The position numbers were made by a program, and so were the translations under genes. A DNA stretch of 64,000 bases from Amycolatopsis camponoti. Its GTDB lineage: Bacteria; Actinomycetota; Actinomycetes; Mycobacteriales; Pseudonocardiaceae. Under the pieces are notes generated by a model. It was not told the DNA's origin. It made no database searches and saw only the letters and a program-made list of their open reading frames with translations. This document shows positions 49,767 through 58,489 of this stretch, piece after piece. Location: NCBI RefSeq assembly GCF_902497555.1, contig NZ_CABVGP010000002.1, positions 3,377,385-3,441,384 of the forward strand. Direction: 5' to 3'. Positions within the stretch are counted from its first letter, which is position 1. The number at the start of each line of letters is the position of its first letter.

Positions 49767-51239
49767 ATGCGGACACTCTTGCGGGGCGGCCGGGTCGTGG
49801 ATCCCGGCAGCGGCTTCGACGGCATCGCCGACGTCCTCCTCGACGACGGCCGGGTCGAAGCCGTCGGCCCGGGCCTCCACGCGCCCGAAGCCACCGAAGT
49901 CGACGTCGAAGGGCTCGTCGTCGGGCCCGGGTTCGTCGACCTGCACAGCCACGTGCACTCCATCGCCGGGCAGCGGCTGCAGGCCATGGACGGTGTCACC
50001 ACCGCCCTCGACCTCGAAGCCGGGCTCATGCCGATCGACCGCGCCTACGCCGAGGCCGCGAACGCCGGGCGGCCGCTGCACTACGGCTTCTCCGCCTCCT
50101 GGGGCGCCGCCCGGGCGCAGGTCCTCGCGGACATCGCGCCCGACGCGAGCATCGACAGCGGGCTCGCGATCCTGGGAAACCCGCGGTGGCAACGCAGTTC
50201 TTCGAAGGCCGAACTGACCGCCTGGCTTTCCCTGCTGGAAGCCGAGCTCGCGAAGGGCGCGCTCGGCATCGGCGTCCTCATGGGCTACGCGCCCGCGACC
50301 GAGCCCGGCGAGTTCCTGGCCGTCGCGCACCTCGCCGCGAAGGCGGGCGTGCCCACCTACACCCACGTCCGCGAGCTGGTCGAGGTCGACCCCGCGATCC
50401 CGGTCGACGGCTCCGTCGAGATCGTCGCGGCCGCGGGCGAGACCGGCGCCGCGATGCACCACTGCCACGTCAACAGCACCTCCGGCCACCACATCGACCG
50501 CGTCCTCGCCACCCTCGAAACCGCACGGAGCGAGGGCTCGCGCGTCACCGTCGAGGCCTACCCGTACGGCGCGGGCAGCACGGCCGTCGGCGCCGCCTTC
50601 CTCGAGCCGGACCGCCTGCGCCTGAAGGGCTTGCGGCCGTCGAGCGTGGTCATCCTCGAAACGGGGGAGCGGGTCCGCGACGAAGCCCGCCTGCGCCAGG
50701 TGCGGCAGCAGGACCCGGGCGCCCCCTGCCTCCTCGAGTTCCTGGACGAGCGGGACCCCCGCGACCGCGGCCTGCTGCACCAGGCGCTCGCCTTCCCCGA
50801 CGCCGTCGTCGCCAGCGACGCCATGCCCGTCTACTGGAAGGACGGCCGCACCGAGAGCACCGAGTGGCCGCTGCCCGCCGGCGGCACGACGCACCCGCGG
50901 ACCGCCGGCACCTTCGCCAAGACCTTGCGCCTGATGGTCCGGGAAGCCGGCGAGTGGACCTGGCTCGAAGCGTTCCGCCGCTGCTCGTACCTGCCGTCGC
51001 GGCTCCTCGACGACGTCGCGCCGCAAGCCCGTCACAAGGGCCACCTGGGCGCGGGCGCCGACGCCGACCTCGTCGTCCTCGACCCGGCCGCGATCACCGA
51101 TGCCGCCACCTACACCGATCCGACGCGCCCGTCGATCGGCGTCCGGCACCTGTACGTCGCCGGTGTTCCCGTGGTCAGTGAAGGAAACCTGAACATCGAC
51201 GCGCTGCCCGGCCGGCCGCTGCGAGGTGAGCCGCGGTGA
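49767..51239 (+). CDS. N-acyl-D-amino-acid deacylase-like amidohydrolase
   Basis: A 490-residue amidohydrolase of the D-aminoacylase group. It has VVGPGFVDLHSHVHS (metal His-x-His), a Zn-binding Glu/Cys-region region near MHHCHVNSTSGHH, and the late VVASDAMPVYW with Asp. D-aminoacylases cut N-acyl-D-amino acids or D-amino-acid-containing peptides. The ATG has TAACGT 7 nt upstream, so the message is probably leaderless. Its stop overlaps the M20 peptidase GTG (GTGA). It is the first gene of the D-amino-acid operon. Confidence 0.9.
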   Translation: MRTLLRGGRVVDPGSGFDGIADVLLDDGRVEAVGPGLHAPEATEVDVEGLVVGPGFVDLHSHVHSIAGQRLQAMDGVTTALDLEAGLMPIDRAYAEAANAGRPLHYGFSASWGAARAQVLADIAPDASIDSGLAILGNPRWQRSSSKAELTAWLSLLEAELAKGALGIGVLMGYAPATEPGEFLAVAHLAAKAGVPTYTHVRELVEVDPAIPVDGSVEIVAAAGETGAAMHHCHVNSTSGHHIDRVLATLETARSEGSRVTVEAYPYGAGSTAVGAAFLEPDRLRLKGLRPSSVVILETGERVRDEARLRQVRQQDPGAPCLLEFLDERDPRDRGLLHQALAFPDAVVASDAMPVYWKDGRTESTEWPLPAGGTTHPRTAGTFAKTLRLMVREAGEWTWLEAFRRCSYLPSRLLDDVAPQARHKGHLGAGADADLVVLDPAAITDAATYTDPTRPSIGVRHLYVAGVPVVSEGNLNIDALPGRPLRGEPR

Positions 51240-52357
51240 TCGACGACATCGAGACGCTCGTCCGCTGCGAGTCGCCGTCGGACGACCACGACGCCGTCGC
51301 GCGCAGTGCCGAAACCGTCGCCGAGCTCGGCCGCCGCCTGCTCGGGATCGACCCCGAACGTCTCGTCACCGACGGCTGCACCCACCTGCGCTGGCGGTTC
51401 GGCGACGGCCCGCCGCGCGTCCTGCTGCTCGGCCACCACGATACCGTGTGGCCGCTGGGTTCCCTGCGCACGCACCCTTTCGAAGTCCGCGACGGCGTCC
51501 TGCGCGGACCCGGCTGCTTCGACATGAAGGCCGGCGTCGTGATGGCCCTGCACGCCGCCGCGGCACTGCCGGACCGCGACGGCCTCTCGATCCTCATCAC
51601 CGGCGACGAGGAGATCGGCTCGCCGCTGTCGCGGCCCCTGATCGAGGACGAGGCCGAGACCTGCGACGCGGTCTTCGTCCTCGAAGCCTCGGCCGACGGC
51701 GGCGCGCTGAAGACCCGCCGCAAAGGTGTTTCCCGGTACTGGATCGAGGTCGAGGGCCGCGCCGCGCACGCCGGGCTCGAACCCGAAAAGGGCGTGAACG
51801 CGGGGATCGAGGTCGCCCACCAGATCCTCGCGGTGGCCGCGCTCGCCGACCCGGACCGGGGGACCACGGTCGTCCCGACCGCGCTGACCGCGGGCACGAC
51901 GACCAACACCGTGCCCGCGAAGGCCAGGGTCGCCGTCGACGTCCGCGTGTGGGACGTCGCCGAACAGGACCGCGTCGACCGGGCCGTCCGAAGCCTGACA
52001 CCGGTCGACGAAAACGCGCGGATCCACATCGCCGGCGGCATCAACCGGCCGCCGCTCGACGCGAAAGCTTCGTCGGAACTGTTCGCGCTGGCCCAAAAGC
52101 TTGCGGCGGGACCCCTTGCCGAGGCGGCGGTCGGCGGTGCGTCCGACGGCAACTTCACGGCGGGACTGGGCATCCCGACGCTCGACGGCCTCGGCGCCGT
52201 CGGTGGCGGCGCCCACGCCGACGACGAACACGTCCTCGTCGCCGAACTGCCCGGGCGCACCGAACTGCTCCGGAAACTCACCGAAACCGTGCTGGCGCAA
52301 CGGAGTTCGTCCGCCCCGACGAACGCGCGGGGCGAATCCGGTGCGGGACAACGGTGA
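51236..52357 (+). CDS. M20-family peptidase, desuccinylase/carboxypeptidase-like
   Basis: A 373-residue M20 metallopeptidase. It has LLLGHHDTVWPLGSL (first metal His/Asp), PGCFDMKAGVVMALHA (bridging Asp), ILITGDEEIGSP (catalytic Glu-Glu) and GVGGGAHADDEH-type ending with His. In N-succinylamino acid racemase systems this enzyme removes succinyl from the L-isomer. The GTG start overlaps the deacylase stop. A candidate operator lies inside its 3' end. Confidence 0.92.
   Translation: MIDDIETLVRCESPSDDHDAVARSAETVAELGRRLLGIDPERLVTDGCTHLRWRFGDGPPRVLLLGHHDTVWPLGSLRTHPFEVRDGVLRGPGCFDMKAGVVMALHAAAALPDRDGLSILITGDEEIGSPLSRPLIEDEAETCDAVFVLEASADGGALKTRRKGVSRYWIEVEGRAAHAGLEPEKGVNAGIEVAHQILAVAALADPDRGTTVVPTALTAGTTTNTVPAKARVAVDVRVWDVAEQDRVDRAVRSLTPVDENARIHIAGGINRPPLDAKASSELFALAQKLAAGPLAEAAVGGASDGNFTAGLGIPTLDGLGAVGGGAHADDEHVLVAELPGRTELLRKLTETVLAQRSSSAPTNARGESGAGQR
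52305..52324. promoter_or_regulatory. 20-bp palindrome site 3, candidate TetR operator
   Basis: GTTCGTCCGCCCCGACGAAC has perfect GTTCGTC/GACGAAC arms, 65 bp upstream of the GNAT start, inside the M20 3' end. Confidence 0.6.
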
Positions 52358-52389
52358 CCGGCCGGCAGTCTCCGGAGAGGATCGGAGGC

Positions 52390-53271
52390 GTGACAGAAGT
52401 CGTGACGAACACAGCCCCGCCGCTGCGGGACGAGGCGGCCGCCGCGGCGACCGCCGCCGCCACGGCCTCGGGGGTCCAGGTCCGGACCCTGGCCGAGGTC
52501 GCCGACCTGACCGCCGTGACCCGCCTCTTCGAGTCGATCTGGCGCCCGGCCCCCGGCAACCAGCCCGTGACGTCCGAACTGTTGCGCGCCATGGTTTCGG
52601 CGGGCAACTACGTCGGGGGCGCGTTCGACGGGCCCGACCTCCTCGGCGCCTGCTTCGGGTTCTTCGGCGGTCCCGCGAAGGGGGGACTGCACAGCCACAT
52701 CGCCGGGGTCGCCACCGCGGGACACGGCCGCGGCATCGGCTTCGCGCTCAAGCTGCACCAGCGCGCGTGGGCGCTCAGCCAGGACGTCCCGGTGATCTCG
52801 TGGACGTTCGACCCGCTGGTGCGGCGCAACGCCCACTTCAACCTGACCAAGCTCGCCGCCCTTCCGGAGCAGTACCTGCCCGACTTCTACGGGCCGATGA
52901 ACGACGGCATCAACGGCGCCGGCGACACCGACCGGCTGATGGCCGTCTGGGACCTCTCGAGCCCGGCCGTGCGTGCGGCCGCCGAGGGCAAGCCGGCCCG
53001 GTTCGACGCGGCCACGCTGCGAGCCCGGGGTGCCGCGGTCGCGCTGGCGGCCGGTTCCGACGGCGGCCCGGTCACCGGCCCCGCCGACGCGCCGGTCGTG
53101 CTCGTCGGCGTGCCGCCGGACATCGAGGCGCTCCGGCGCGCCGACCCCGGCCGGGGCCGGGCGTGGCGGGTCGCGTTGCGGGAGGTGCTCGGCGGCCTGC
53201 TGGCCGGCGGCGCCTCGGTCATCGGATTCGATCGTGCCGGCTGGTACGTGGTCTCGAAGGAGCAGACGTGA
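52390..53271 (+). CDS. GNAT-family acyltransferase, probable N-succinyltransferase
   Basis: A 293-residue GNAT protein. The acetyl/succinyl-CoA-binding motif shows HSHIAGVATAGHGRGIGFALKLHQRAWAL in outline, including GHGRGIG. Homologues beside N-succinylamino acid racemase genes attach succinyl to D-amino acids. I chose the GTG at 52390, which has GAGAGG upstream; a GTG at 52354 overlaps the peptidase stop and would add 12 residues. It ends in a GTGA overlap with the racemase. Confidence 0.88.
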   Translation: MTEVVTNTAPPLRDEAAAAATAAATASGVQVRTLAEVADLTAVTRLFESIWRPAPGNQPVTSELLRAMVSAGNYVGGAFDGPDLLGACFGFFGGPAKGGLHSHIAGVATAGHGRGIGFALKLHQRAWALSQDVPVISWTFDPLVRRNAHFNLTKLAALPEQYLPDFYGPMNDGINGAGDTDRLMAVWDLSSPAVRAAAEGKPARFDAATLRARGAAVALAAGSDGGPVTGPADAPVVLVGVPPDIEALRRADPGRGRAWRVALREVLGGLLAGGASVIGFDRAGWYVVSKEQT

Positions 53272-54374
53272 AACTCACCGGGGTCGAACTCCTGCGCGTC
53301 CGGATGCCCCTGGTCGCGCCGTTCCGGACGTCGTTCGGCACGCAGGCCGAACGCGAGCTGCTGCTCCTGCGCGCGGTGACGTCCGATGGTGAGGGCTGGG
53401 GCGAGTGCGGGGCGATGGTCGACCCGCTCTACTCCTCCGAGTACGTCGACGGCGTCGAACACGTCCTGCGGACCTTCCTCGTGCCCACGCTGCTGGCGGC
53501 CGGCGACCTCACCGCGAACAAGGTCGCGCCGCTGCTGGTGAGGTTCAAGGGCCACCGGATGGCCAAGGCCGCACTGGAGATGGCGGTGCTCGACGCGGAG
53601 CTGCGCGCTCACGGCGTTTCGTTCGGCACGGCGCTGGGCTCCACCCGGGACTCGGTGCCGTGCGGGGTGTCGGTCGGCATCATGGACACCGTCCCGAAGC
53701 TCCTGGACGTCGTCGGCGGCTACCTCGACGCCGGCTACCTGCGGATCAAGCTCAAGATCGAGCCCGGCTGGGACGTCGAGCCGGTGCGCGCGGTCCGCGA
53801 GCGCTTCGGCGGCGACATCCTGCTGCAGGTCGACGCGAACACCGCGTACACGCTTTCGGACGTGCCGCAGCTGCAGCGGCTCGACCCCTTCGAGCTGCTG
53901 CTGATCGAGCAGCCCCTCGAAGAGGAGGACGTGCTCGGCCACGCCGAGCTGGCCAAGCACATCCGGACGCCGATCTGCCTGGACGAGTCCGTCGTCTCCG
54001 CCCGTTCGGCGGCCGACGCGATCAAGCTCGGCGCGTGCCGGATCGTCAACATCAAGCCGAGCCGCGTCGGCGGTTACCTGGAGGCGCGGCGGGTGCACGA
54101 CGTCTGCGCCGCGCACGGCGTCCCGGTGTGGTGCGGCGGGATGATCGAGACCGGGCTGGGCCGGGCGGCCAACGTCGCCCTCGCGTCGTTGCCCGGGTTC
54201 ACGCTGCCGGGCGACACGTCGGCGTCGGACCGGTTCTACACCGAGGACATCACCGAGCCGTTCGTGCTCGAAGACGGCCGGCTGCCGGTGCCGTCGGGTC
54301 CCGGTCTCGGCGTCACGCCGATCCCGGAGCGGCTGGCCGAAGTGACCACCGCCCAGGCTTGGCTGACGTCATGA
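53268..54374 (+). CDS. N-acylamino acid / N-succinylamino acid racemase (enolase superfamily)
   Basis: A 368-residue muconate-lactonizing-type enolase homologue. All expected residues are in place: catalytic Lys163 (RIKLKIEPGWD), metal ligands Asp189 (QVDANTAY), Glu214 (LIEQPLEEED) and Asp239 (PICLDES), and Lys263 (NIKPSRVGG). The sequence is close to Amycolatopsis N-acylamino acid racemase, which also has o-succinylbenzoate synthase activity. With the GNAT and M20 genes it completes the D-to-L amino acid conversion pathway. GGAG precedes the GTG. Confidence 0.94.
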   Translation: MKLTGVELLRVRMPLVAPFRTSFGTQAERELLLLRAVTSDGEGWGECGAMVDPLYSSEYVDGVEHVLRTFLVPTLLAAGDLTANKVAPLLVRFKGHRMAKAALEMAVLDAELRAHGVSFGTALGSTRDSVPCGVSVGIMDTVPKLLDVVGGYLDAGYLRIKLKIEPGWDVEPVRAVRERFGGDILLQVDANTAYTLSDVPQLQRLDPFELLLIEQPLEEEDVLGHAELAKHIRTPICLDESVVSARSAADAIKLGACRIVNIKPSRVGGYLEARRVHDVCAAHGVPVWCGGMIETGLGRAANVALASLPGFTLPGDTSASDRFYTEDITEPFVLEDGRLPVPSGPGLGVTPIPERLAEVTTAQAWLTS

Positions 54375-54514
54375 CCACAGTGGACACGGTGGTCGCGCGG
54401 GTCCGGCAGTACGCGGTCCGGGCGGTGGTCACCACGTCGAAGGTCAGGATCCGGGTGGCGGTGGGAGTCGCGGCGGCCAAGTCGGCCTTGCCCCGCCGGC
54501 TGCGGCCCCCGTGA
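54371..54514 (+). CDS. small cationic protein of unknown function
   Basis: A 47-codon frame beginning MTTVDTVVARVRQYAVRAVV. Its ATG overlaps the racemase stop (ATGA), the pattern used by all neighbouring genes. It is rich in Arg, Lys and Val and could form an amphipathic helix. No family is recognised. The frame ends at 54514, where the fourth operator-like site begins. Confidence 0.55.
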   Translation: MTTVDTVVARVRQYAVRAVVTTSKVRIRVAVGVAAAKSALPRRLRPP

Positions 54515-54533
54515 TTCGTCCGCCGGGATGAAA
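54514..54533. promoter_or_regulatory. 20-bp palindrome site 4, weaker
   Basis: ATTCGTCCGCCGGGATGAAA matches the inferred consensus in 15 of 20 positions with the same spacing, in the 119-bp gap before the second gene group (serine hydrolase start 54634). Confidence 0.45.
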
Positions 54534-54546
54534 GTTTCCCCGGGTC

Positions 54547-54562
54547 TCGTCGATTTCGACGA
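54547..54562. promoter_or_regulatory. 16-bp perfect palindrome before the serine-hydrolase genes
   Basis: TCGTCGATTTCGACGA has perfect 7-bp arms around TT, 72-87 bp upstream of the start at 54634. It differs from the TetR-like palindrome and may be the site of a second regulator. Confidence 0.5.
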
Positions 54563-54633
54563 ACCGCACCGTCCCGGTCCCGTCCTAGCATCCCGGCATC
54601 GCCGGTTCCCCCATCGTCGGACGAGAGGCAACC

Positions 54634-56016
54634 ATGTCGAAACTCACCGAACTCGCCGCCTGGCTCGAAACGCGGCTGCCCGCCGTCCTGGCCGAGCACC
54701 ACGTGCCCGGCGCGTCCGTGGCCGTGTACGCCGGCGGCGAGATCATCGACCACGCGGCCGGCGTGCTCAACACGGGCACCGGTGTCGAGGCGGACGTGGA
54801 CTCGCTGTTCCAGATCGGGTCCATCACCAAGATCTGGACGACGACGCTGGCGATGCAGCTCGTCGACGAAGGCGTCCTCGAGCTCGACGAGCCCGTGCGC
54901 AAGTACCTGCCGGAGTTCGTGCTGGGCGACGACGACGCGGCCGCGCGGATCACCGTCCGGCAGCTCCTGTGCCACACCGCCGGCTTCGAGGGCGACATCT
55001 TCACCGACACCGGCCGCGGCGACGACTGCGTCGAGAAGTACGTCGCCACCCTCGGCGACGTGCCGCAGCTGTTCGCCCCCGGCGAGATGTTCTCCTACAA
55101 CAACGCCGCGTTCTGCGTGCTCGGCCGCGTCGTGGAAGTGCTGCGGGACAAGGCCTACAACGACTGCCTGGCCGAGCACCTGTTCGCCCCCTTGGGACTG
55201 ACGCACGCCGCGGCGAGCCCGTACGAGGCGATCCGCTTCCGGGCCGCGCTGGGGCACCTCACGTCCGAGCCCGGCGCCGACCCGGAACCCGCCGGCGTGT
55301 GGGCGCTGGCGGCGTCCAACGCCCCGGCCGGCTCGATGCTCGCCATGCGGCCGCGCGACCTCGTGACGTTCGCCGGCATGCACCTGCGCGACGGCGAAGG
55401 CCCGGACGGCACCCGCGTGCTCAGTGCTGCCAGTGCCCGCGCCATGCGGGAGCGCCAGGTGGAGCTGCCCGACCTCGGCCTGATGGGCCGGGCGTGGGGC
55501 CTCGGCTGGTCGCTGTTCGACGACGACGGCGGGATCGTCGGCCACGACGGCGGCACGATCGGCCAGGCCTCCTTCCTGCGCCTCGCGCCCGGGCACGACG
55601 TCGCCGTCGCGCTGCTGACCAACGGCGGCGACCCGGTCGCCGTCTACACCGAGGTCGTCGGCCACCTCATGAAGGAGCTGACCGGCATCGAGCTGGCCGC
55701 GCCGCCGGTGCCGGATTCGGACTCGCCGCGCATCGACGCCACGCGGTACGTCGGCGAGTACTCGTCGTCCGTCGCGGACATCGTGGTCAGCCAGGACGAC
55801 GACGGCCGCGTCTGGGTCGAGCGCGTCCCGAAGGGCATTTTCGCGGAGCTGGCCAAGCCCGAGAAGACCGAGCTGGTCGCGATGAACGGCGACACGCTGA
55901 TCCTGGCCGAGCCGATGCAGGGGATGTACCTGCCGCACGCCTTCGTCGGCGACGACGGCACCGGCCGGGCGCTGTACCTGCACACCGGACGCGCCGATCG
56001 GCGGGTGGACGCGTGA
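54634..56016 (+). CDS. serine hydrolase, beta-lactamase/penicillin-binding fold (class C / D-aminopeptidase-like)
   Basis: A 460-residue serine hydrolase. It has Ser63-x-x-Lys66 (GSITK), the Tyr155-x-Asn157 motif (SYNN) and the third motif HDGG (near GIVGHDGGTIGQ). Such enzymes are D-aminopeptidases, DD-peptidases or esterases. No signal peptide is seen, so it is cytoplasmic. A second domain of about 110 residues closes the protein. Next to peptide import and D-amino acid genes, a role in cutting imported D-peptides is likely. Its stop overlaps the next gene's GTG. Confidence 0.88.
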   Translation: MSKLTELAAWLETRLPAVLAEHHVPGASVAVYAGGEIIDHAAGVLNTGTGVEADVDSLFQIGSITKIWTTTLAMQLVDEGVLELDEPVRKYLPEFVLGDDDAAARITVRQLLCHTAGFEGDIFTDTGRGDDCVEKYVATLGDVPQLFAPGEMFSYNNAAFCVLGRVVEVLRDKAYNDCLAEHLFAPLGLTHAAASPYEAIRFRAALGHLTSEPGADPEPAGVWALAASNAPAGSMLAMRPRDLVTFAGMHLRDGEGPDGTRVLSAASARAMRERQVELPDLGLMGRAWGLGWSLFDDDGGIVGHDGGTIGQASFLRLAPGHDVAVALLTNGGDPVAVYTEVVGHLMKELTGIELAAPPVPDSDSPRIDATRYVGEYSSSVADIVVSQDDDGRVWVERVPKGIFAELAKPEKTELVAMNGDTLILAEPMQGMYLPHAFVGDDGTGRALYLHTGRADRRVDA

Positions 56017-56903
56017 GTCCGGTCGAGGCGGCGATCGCCGACGTCTTCGCCGCGGCCGGCGCGCGGGGTTTCCTGCACGCGCGGGAGATCGGCGGCGGAC
56101 CGGAGGTCGCGGTCGGCGCGGACGACCCGGTGGTGCTCGCGTCGGTGTTCAAGATCCCGGTCGCCGTCGCCTACGCCCGCGAGGTCGTCGCCGGACGCCT
56201 CGACGAAACCGGGCGGACCCGCGTCGGGAAGCGCTACCGCATCGGCGGGATCGGCACCGCGGGCTGCGCGGACGACGTCGAGATGAGCTGGCGCGACCTC
56301 GCGCTGGTCATGCTGACCATGAGCGACAACGCGGCCACGGACGTCCTCTACCACCGCGTCGGCCGGGAAGCGGTCGACCGCGTGCTCGGCGATCTCGACC
56401 TGAGCCGGACCCGGCTGATCGGCTGCTGCGAAGACCTCTTCGCCTCGGTGCTCGCCGATCTCGGTGCCGCCGAGGACGCCGACCTCGACGCCGTGTTCGC
56501 CGCCGCGACCCCCGAGCAGCTGGGGAAGCTCGCCGTACTCGACCCCGAACGCACGTCGGCGTCCACGCCCCGGGAGATCACCACCCTGCTCGACGCGATC
56601 TGGACCGGCCGCGCCGCCGAACCGGCGGCGTGCGAACGGGTGCGCTCGATGATGGCGCGCCAGATCTGGCCGCACCGGCTCTCGTCCGGCTTCCCCTCGG
56701 ACGTCGCCGTCGCGGCCAAGACCGGCACCCTGCCCGCGGTGCGCAACGAAGCGGGCGTCGTGTCCTACCCGGACGGACGCCGGTTCGCCGTCGCCGTCTT
56801 CACCCGCGCGGACTCCCTCGCCGAGCGGCAACCCGCCGTCGACGCCGCGATCGGCAAAGCCGCCCGGCTCGCCGTGGATCACCTCCGGAAGGAAACCCCA
56901 TGA
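56013..56903 (+). CDS. class A beta-lactamase-like serine hydrolase
   Basis: A 296-residue protein. It has SxxK at 44-47 (SVFK), the SDN triad at 104-106 and KTG near 237. The omega-loop Glu usual in true class A beta-lactamases is not apparent. No signal peptide is present. It may therefore be a cytoplasmic peptidase or esterase. GTGA overlap with the gene before and ATGA overlap with the peptide-binding protein gene after it put it in the Dpp operon. Confidence 0.82.
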   Translation: MSPVEAAIADVFAAAGARGFLHAREIGGGPEVAVGADDPVVLASVFKIPVAVAYAREVVAGRLDETGRTRVGKRYRIGGIGTAGCADDVEMSWRDLALVMLTMSDNAATDVLYHRVGREAVDRVLGDLDLSRTRLIGCCEDLFASVLADLGAAEDADLDAVFAAATPEQLGKLAVLDPERTSASTPREITTLLDAIWTGRAAEPAACERVRSMMARQIWPHRLSSGFPSDVAVAAKTGTLPAVRNEAGVVSYPDGRRFAVAVFTRADSLAERQPAVDAAIGKAARLAVDHLRKETP

Positions 56904-58489
56904 CCAAGACACGGACCGCGGCGGTCCTGCTCGGGGTCGTCGCCCTCGCCGCGACCGCCTGCGGGGGCTCGGGCGGCAGCACCGGCAGCGGCGACGGAAC
57001 TCCGGTCGACGGCAAGACGTTCAGCTTCGGCGTCGGCTCCGACCCGGGCAGCCTCGACCCGCACATGACCGTGCTGTCGGTGGCCATCCAGGTCGACCGG
57101 TTCCTCTACGACACGCTGCTGAACCTCGACGGCGACGGCAAGGCGGTCGCCGGGCTGGCCGCCAAGTGGGAGGCGTCGACGACGACCGCGTCCTTCACCC
57201 TCCGGCCGGGCCTCACCTGCGCCGACGGCAGCCCGCTCACCGCCGCGGACGTCGCGGCCAACATCAACTTCATCGGCGACCCGGCGAACAAGTCGCCCAT
57301 CGCCGGGCTCTACATCGCGCCGGGCACCAAGGCGACCGCGGACGCGGCCGGCACGATCTCGGTCACCAGCGGAAAACCGGACGCGTTCCTGGCCCGCAAC
57401 GTCGGCGGGGTGCCGATCGTCTGCGCCAAGGGGCTCGCGGACCGCAAGCTGCTCGCCAAGGGCGAGGCCGGCACCGGGATGTTCAGCGTCACCGAGGCCG
57501 TGCCCAACGACCACTACACGTTCACCCGCCGCAAGGACTACACGTGGGGCCCCGGTGACTGGAAGGCCGGCACGGGCCTGCCGGAGAAGGTCACCATCCG
57601 CGTGATCCCGAACACCACGACCGCGACGAACCTCCTGCTGTCGGGCGAGCTCAACGCGGCCGCGATCAACGGGCCGGACCGGCAGCGCCTGGAGGGGCGC
57701 AAGCTCTTCCACGCCGACTACACCGCGCCGATGGGCGAGGTCTTCTACAACCAGGCGACCGGGCGGCCAGGGCAGGACGAGGCCGTCCGCAAGGCGCTCA
57801 CCCAGGCGCTCGACCTGCCCCAGCTCGGCAAGGTGCTGACCGCGGGCGCCGGCAAGCCGTCGCAGGGCATGATCACCAACGAGCCGAGGGTCTGTCCGGG
57901 CAACACCGTCGAAGGCAACCTTCCCGCGCACGACCCGGCCGCGGCGGCGGCCGCGCTGGACGCGGCGGGCTGGAAGGCGGGCCCGGACGGCGTGCGCGCG
58001 AAGGACGGCAAGAAGCTCGCCCTCACCGTCCTCTACGGCACCCAGCTCGGCCCGACGATGGCGCCGACCGCGGAGCTCGCGCAGCAGACGTGGAAGTCCC
58101 TCGGCGCCGACGTGACGCTCAAGGGGGTCGACAGCCCCGGCCTCAGCCAGGTCCTGTTCGGCACCGGCGAGTGGGAGGTCTCCCTCGCCCCGGTCGGGTT
58201 CTCGCTGCCGAGCCAGCTCGTGCCGTTCGTCTCCGGTCCGGCCGCGCCCGACGGCACGAACTTCGCCCACATCAGCAACCCCGGCTACGACCAGGGCGCG
58301 CAGCAGGCGGCGTCGAAGTCCGGCGACGCCAGCTGCGCGGACTGGACCGCGGCGGAGTCCGCGCTGGTCAAGCGGGTGGACGCGGTGCCCTACTTCGACT
58401 CCGTCGTGCCGATCTACGGCAGCGGCGCGAAGTTCGAGCTCAGCCAGGGCAGCGTGACCCCGTCCTCGATCCGGATGTACGCGAAATGA
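56900..58489 (+). CDS. peptide ABC transporter substrate-binding lipoprotein (SBP_bac_5)
   Basis: A 529-residue lipoprotein with signal MTKTRTAAVLLGVVALAATAC and a lipobox AATAC, so it is anchored outside. The body matches the DppA/OppA family: SDPGSLDPHMTVLSVAIQVDRFLYDTLL, TLRPGLTCADGSPLTAADV, GVPIVCAKG in outline. It delivers peptides to the permeases encoded next. GGAAGGAA precedes the ATG. The ligand may be a D-residue-containing peptide, given the context. Confidence 0.92.
   Translation: MTKTRTAAVLLGVVALAATACGGSGGSTGSGDGTPVDGKTFSFGVGSDPGSLDPHMTVLSVAIQVDRFLYDTLLNLDGDGKAVAGLAAKWEASTTTASFTLRPGLTCADGSPLTAADVAANINFIGDPANKSPIAGLYIAPGTKATADAAGTISVTSGKPDAFLARNVGGVPIVCAKGLADRKLLAKGEAGTGMFSVTEAVPNDHYTFTRRKDYTWGPGDWKAGTGLPEKVTIRVIPNTTTATNLLLSGELNAAAINGPDRQRLEGRKLFHADYTAPMGEVFYNQATGRPGQDEAVRKALTQALDLPQLGKVLTAGAGKPSQGMITNEPRVCPGNTVEGNLPAHDPAAAAAALDAAGWKAGPDGVRAKDGKKLALTVLYGTQLGPTMAPTAELAQQTWKSLGADVTLKGVDSPGLSQVLFGTGEWEVSLAPVGFSLPSQLVPFVSGPAAPDGTNFAHISNPGYDQGAQQAASKSGDASCADWTAAESALVKRVDAVPYFDSVVPIYGSGAKFELSQGSVTPSSIRMYAK

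Noticed and set aside
56013..56903. Antibiotic-resistance beta-lactamase
   Set aside because: The expected omega-loop Glu is missing, no signal peptide is seen, and the gene sits in a peptide-import operon.
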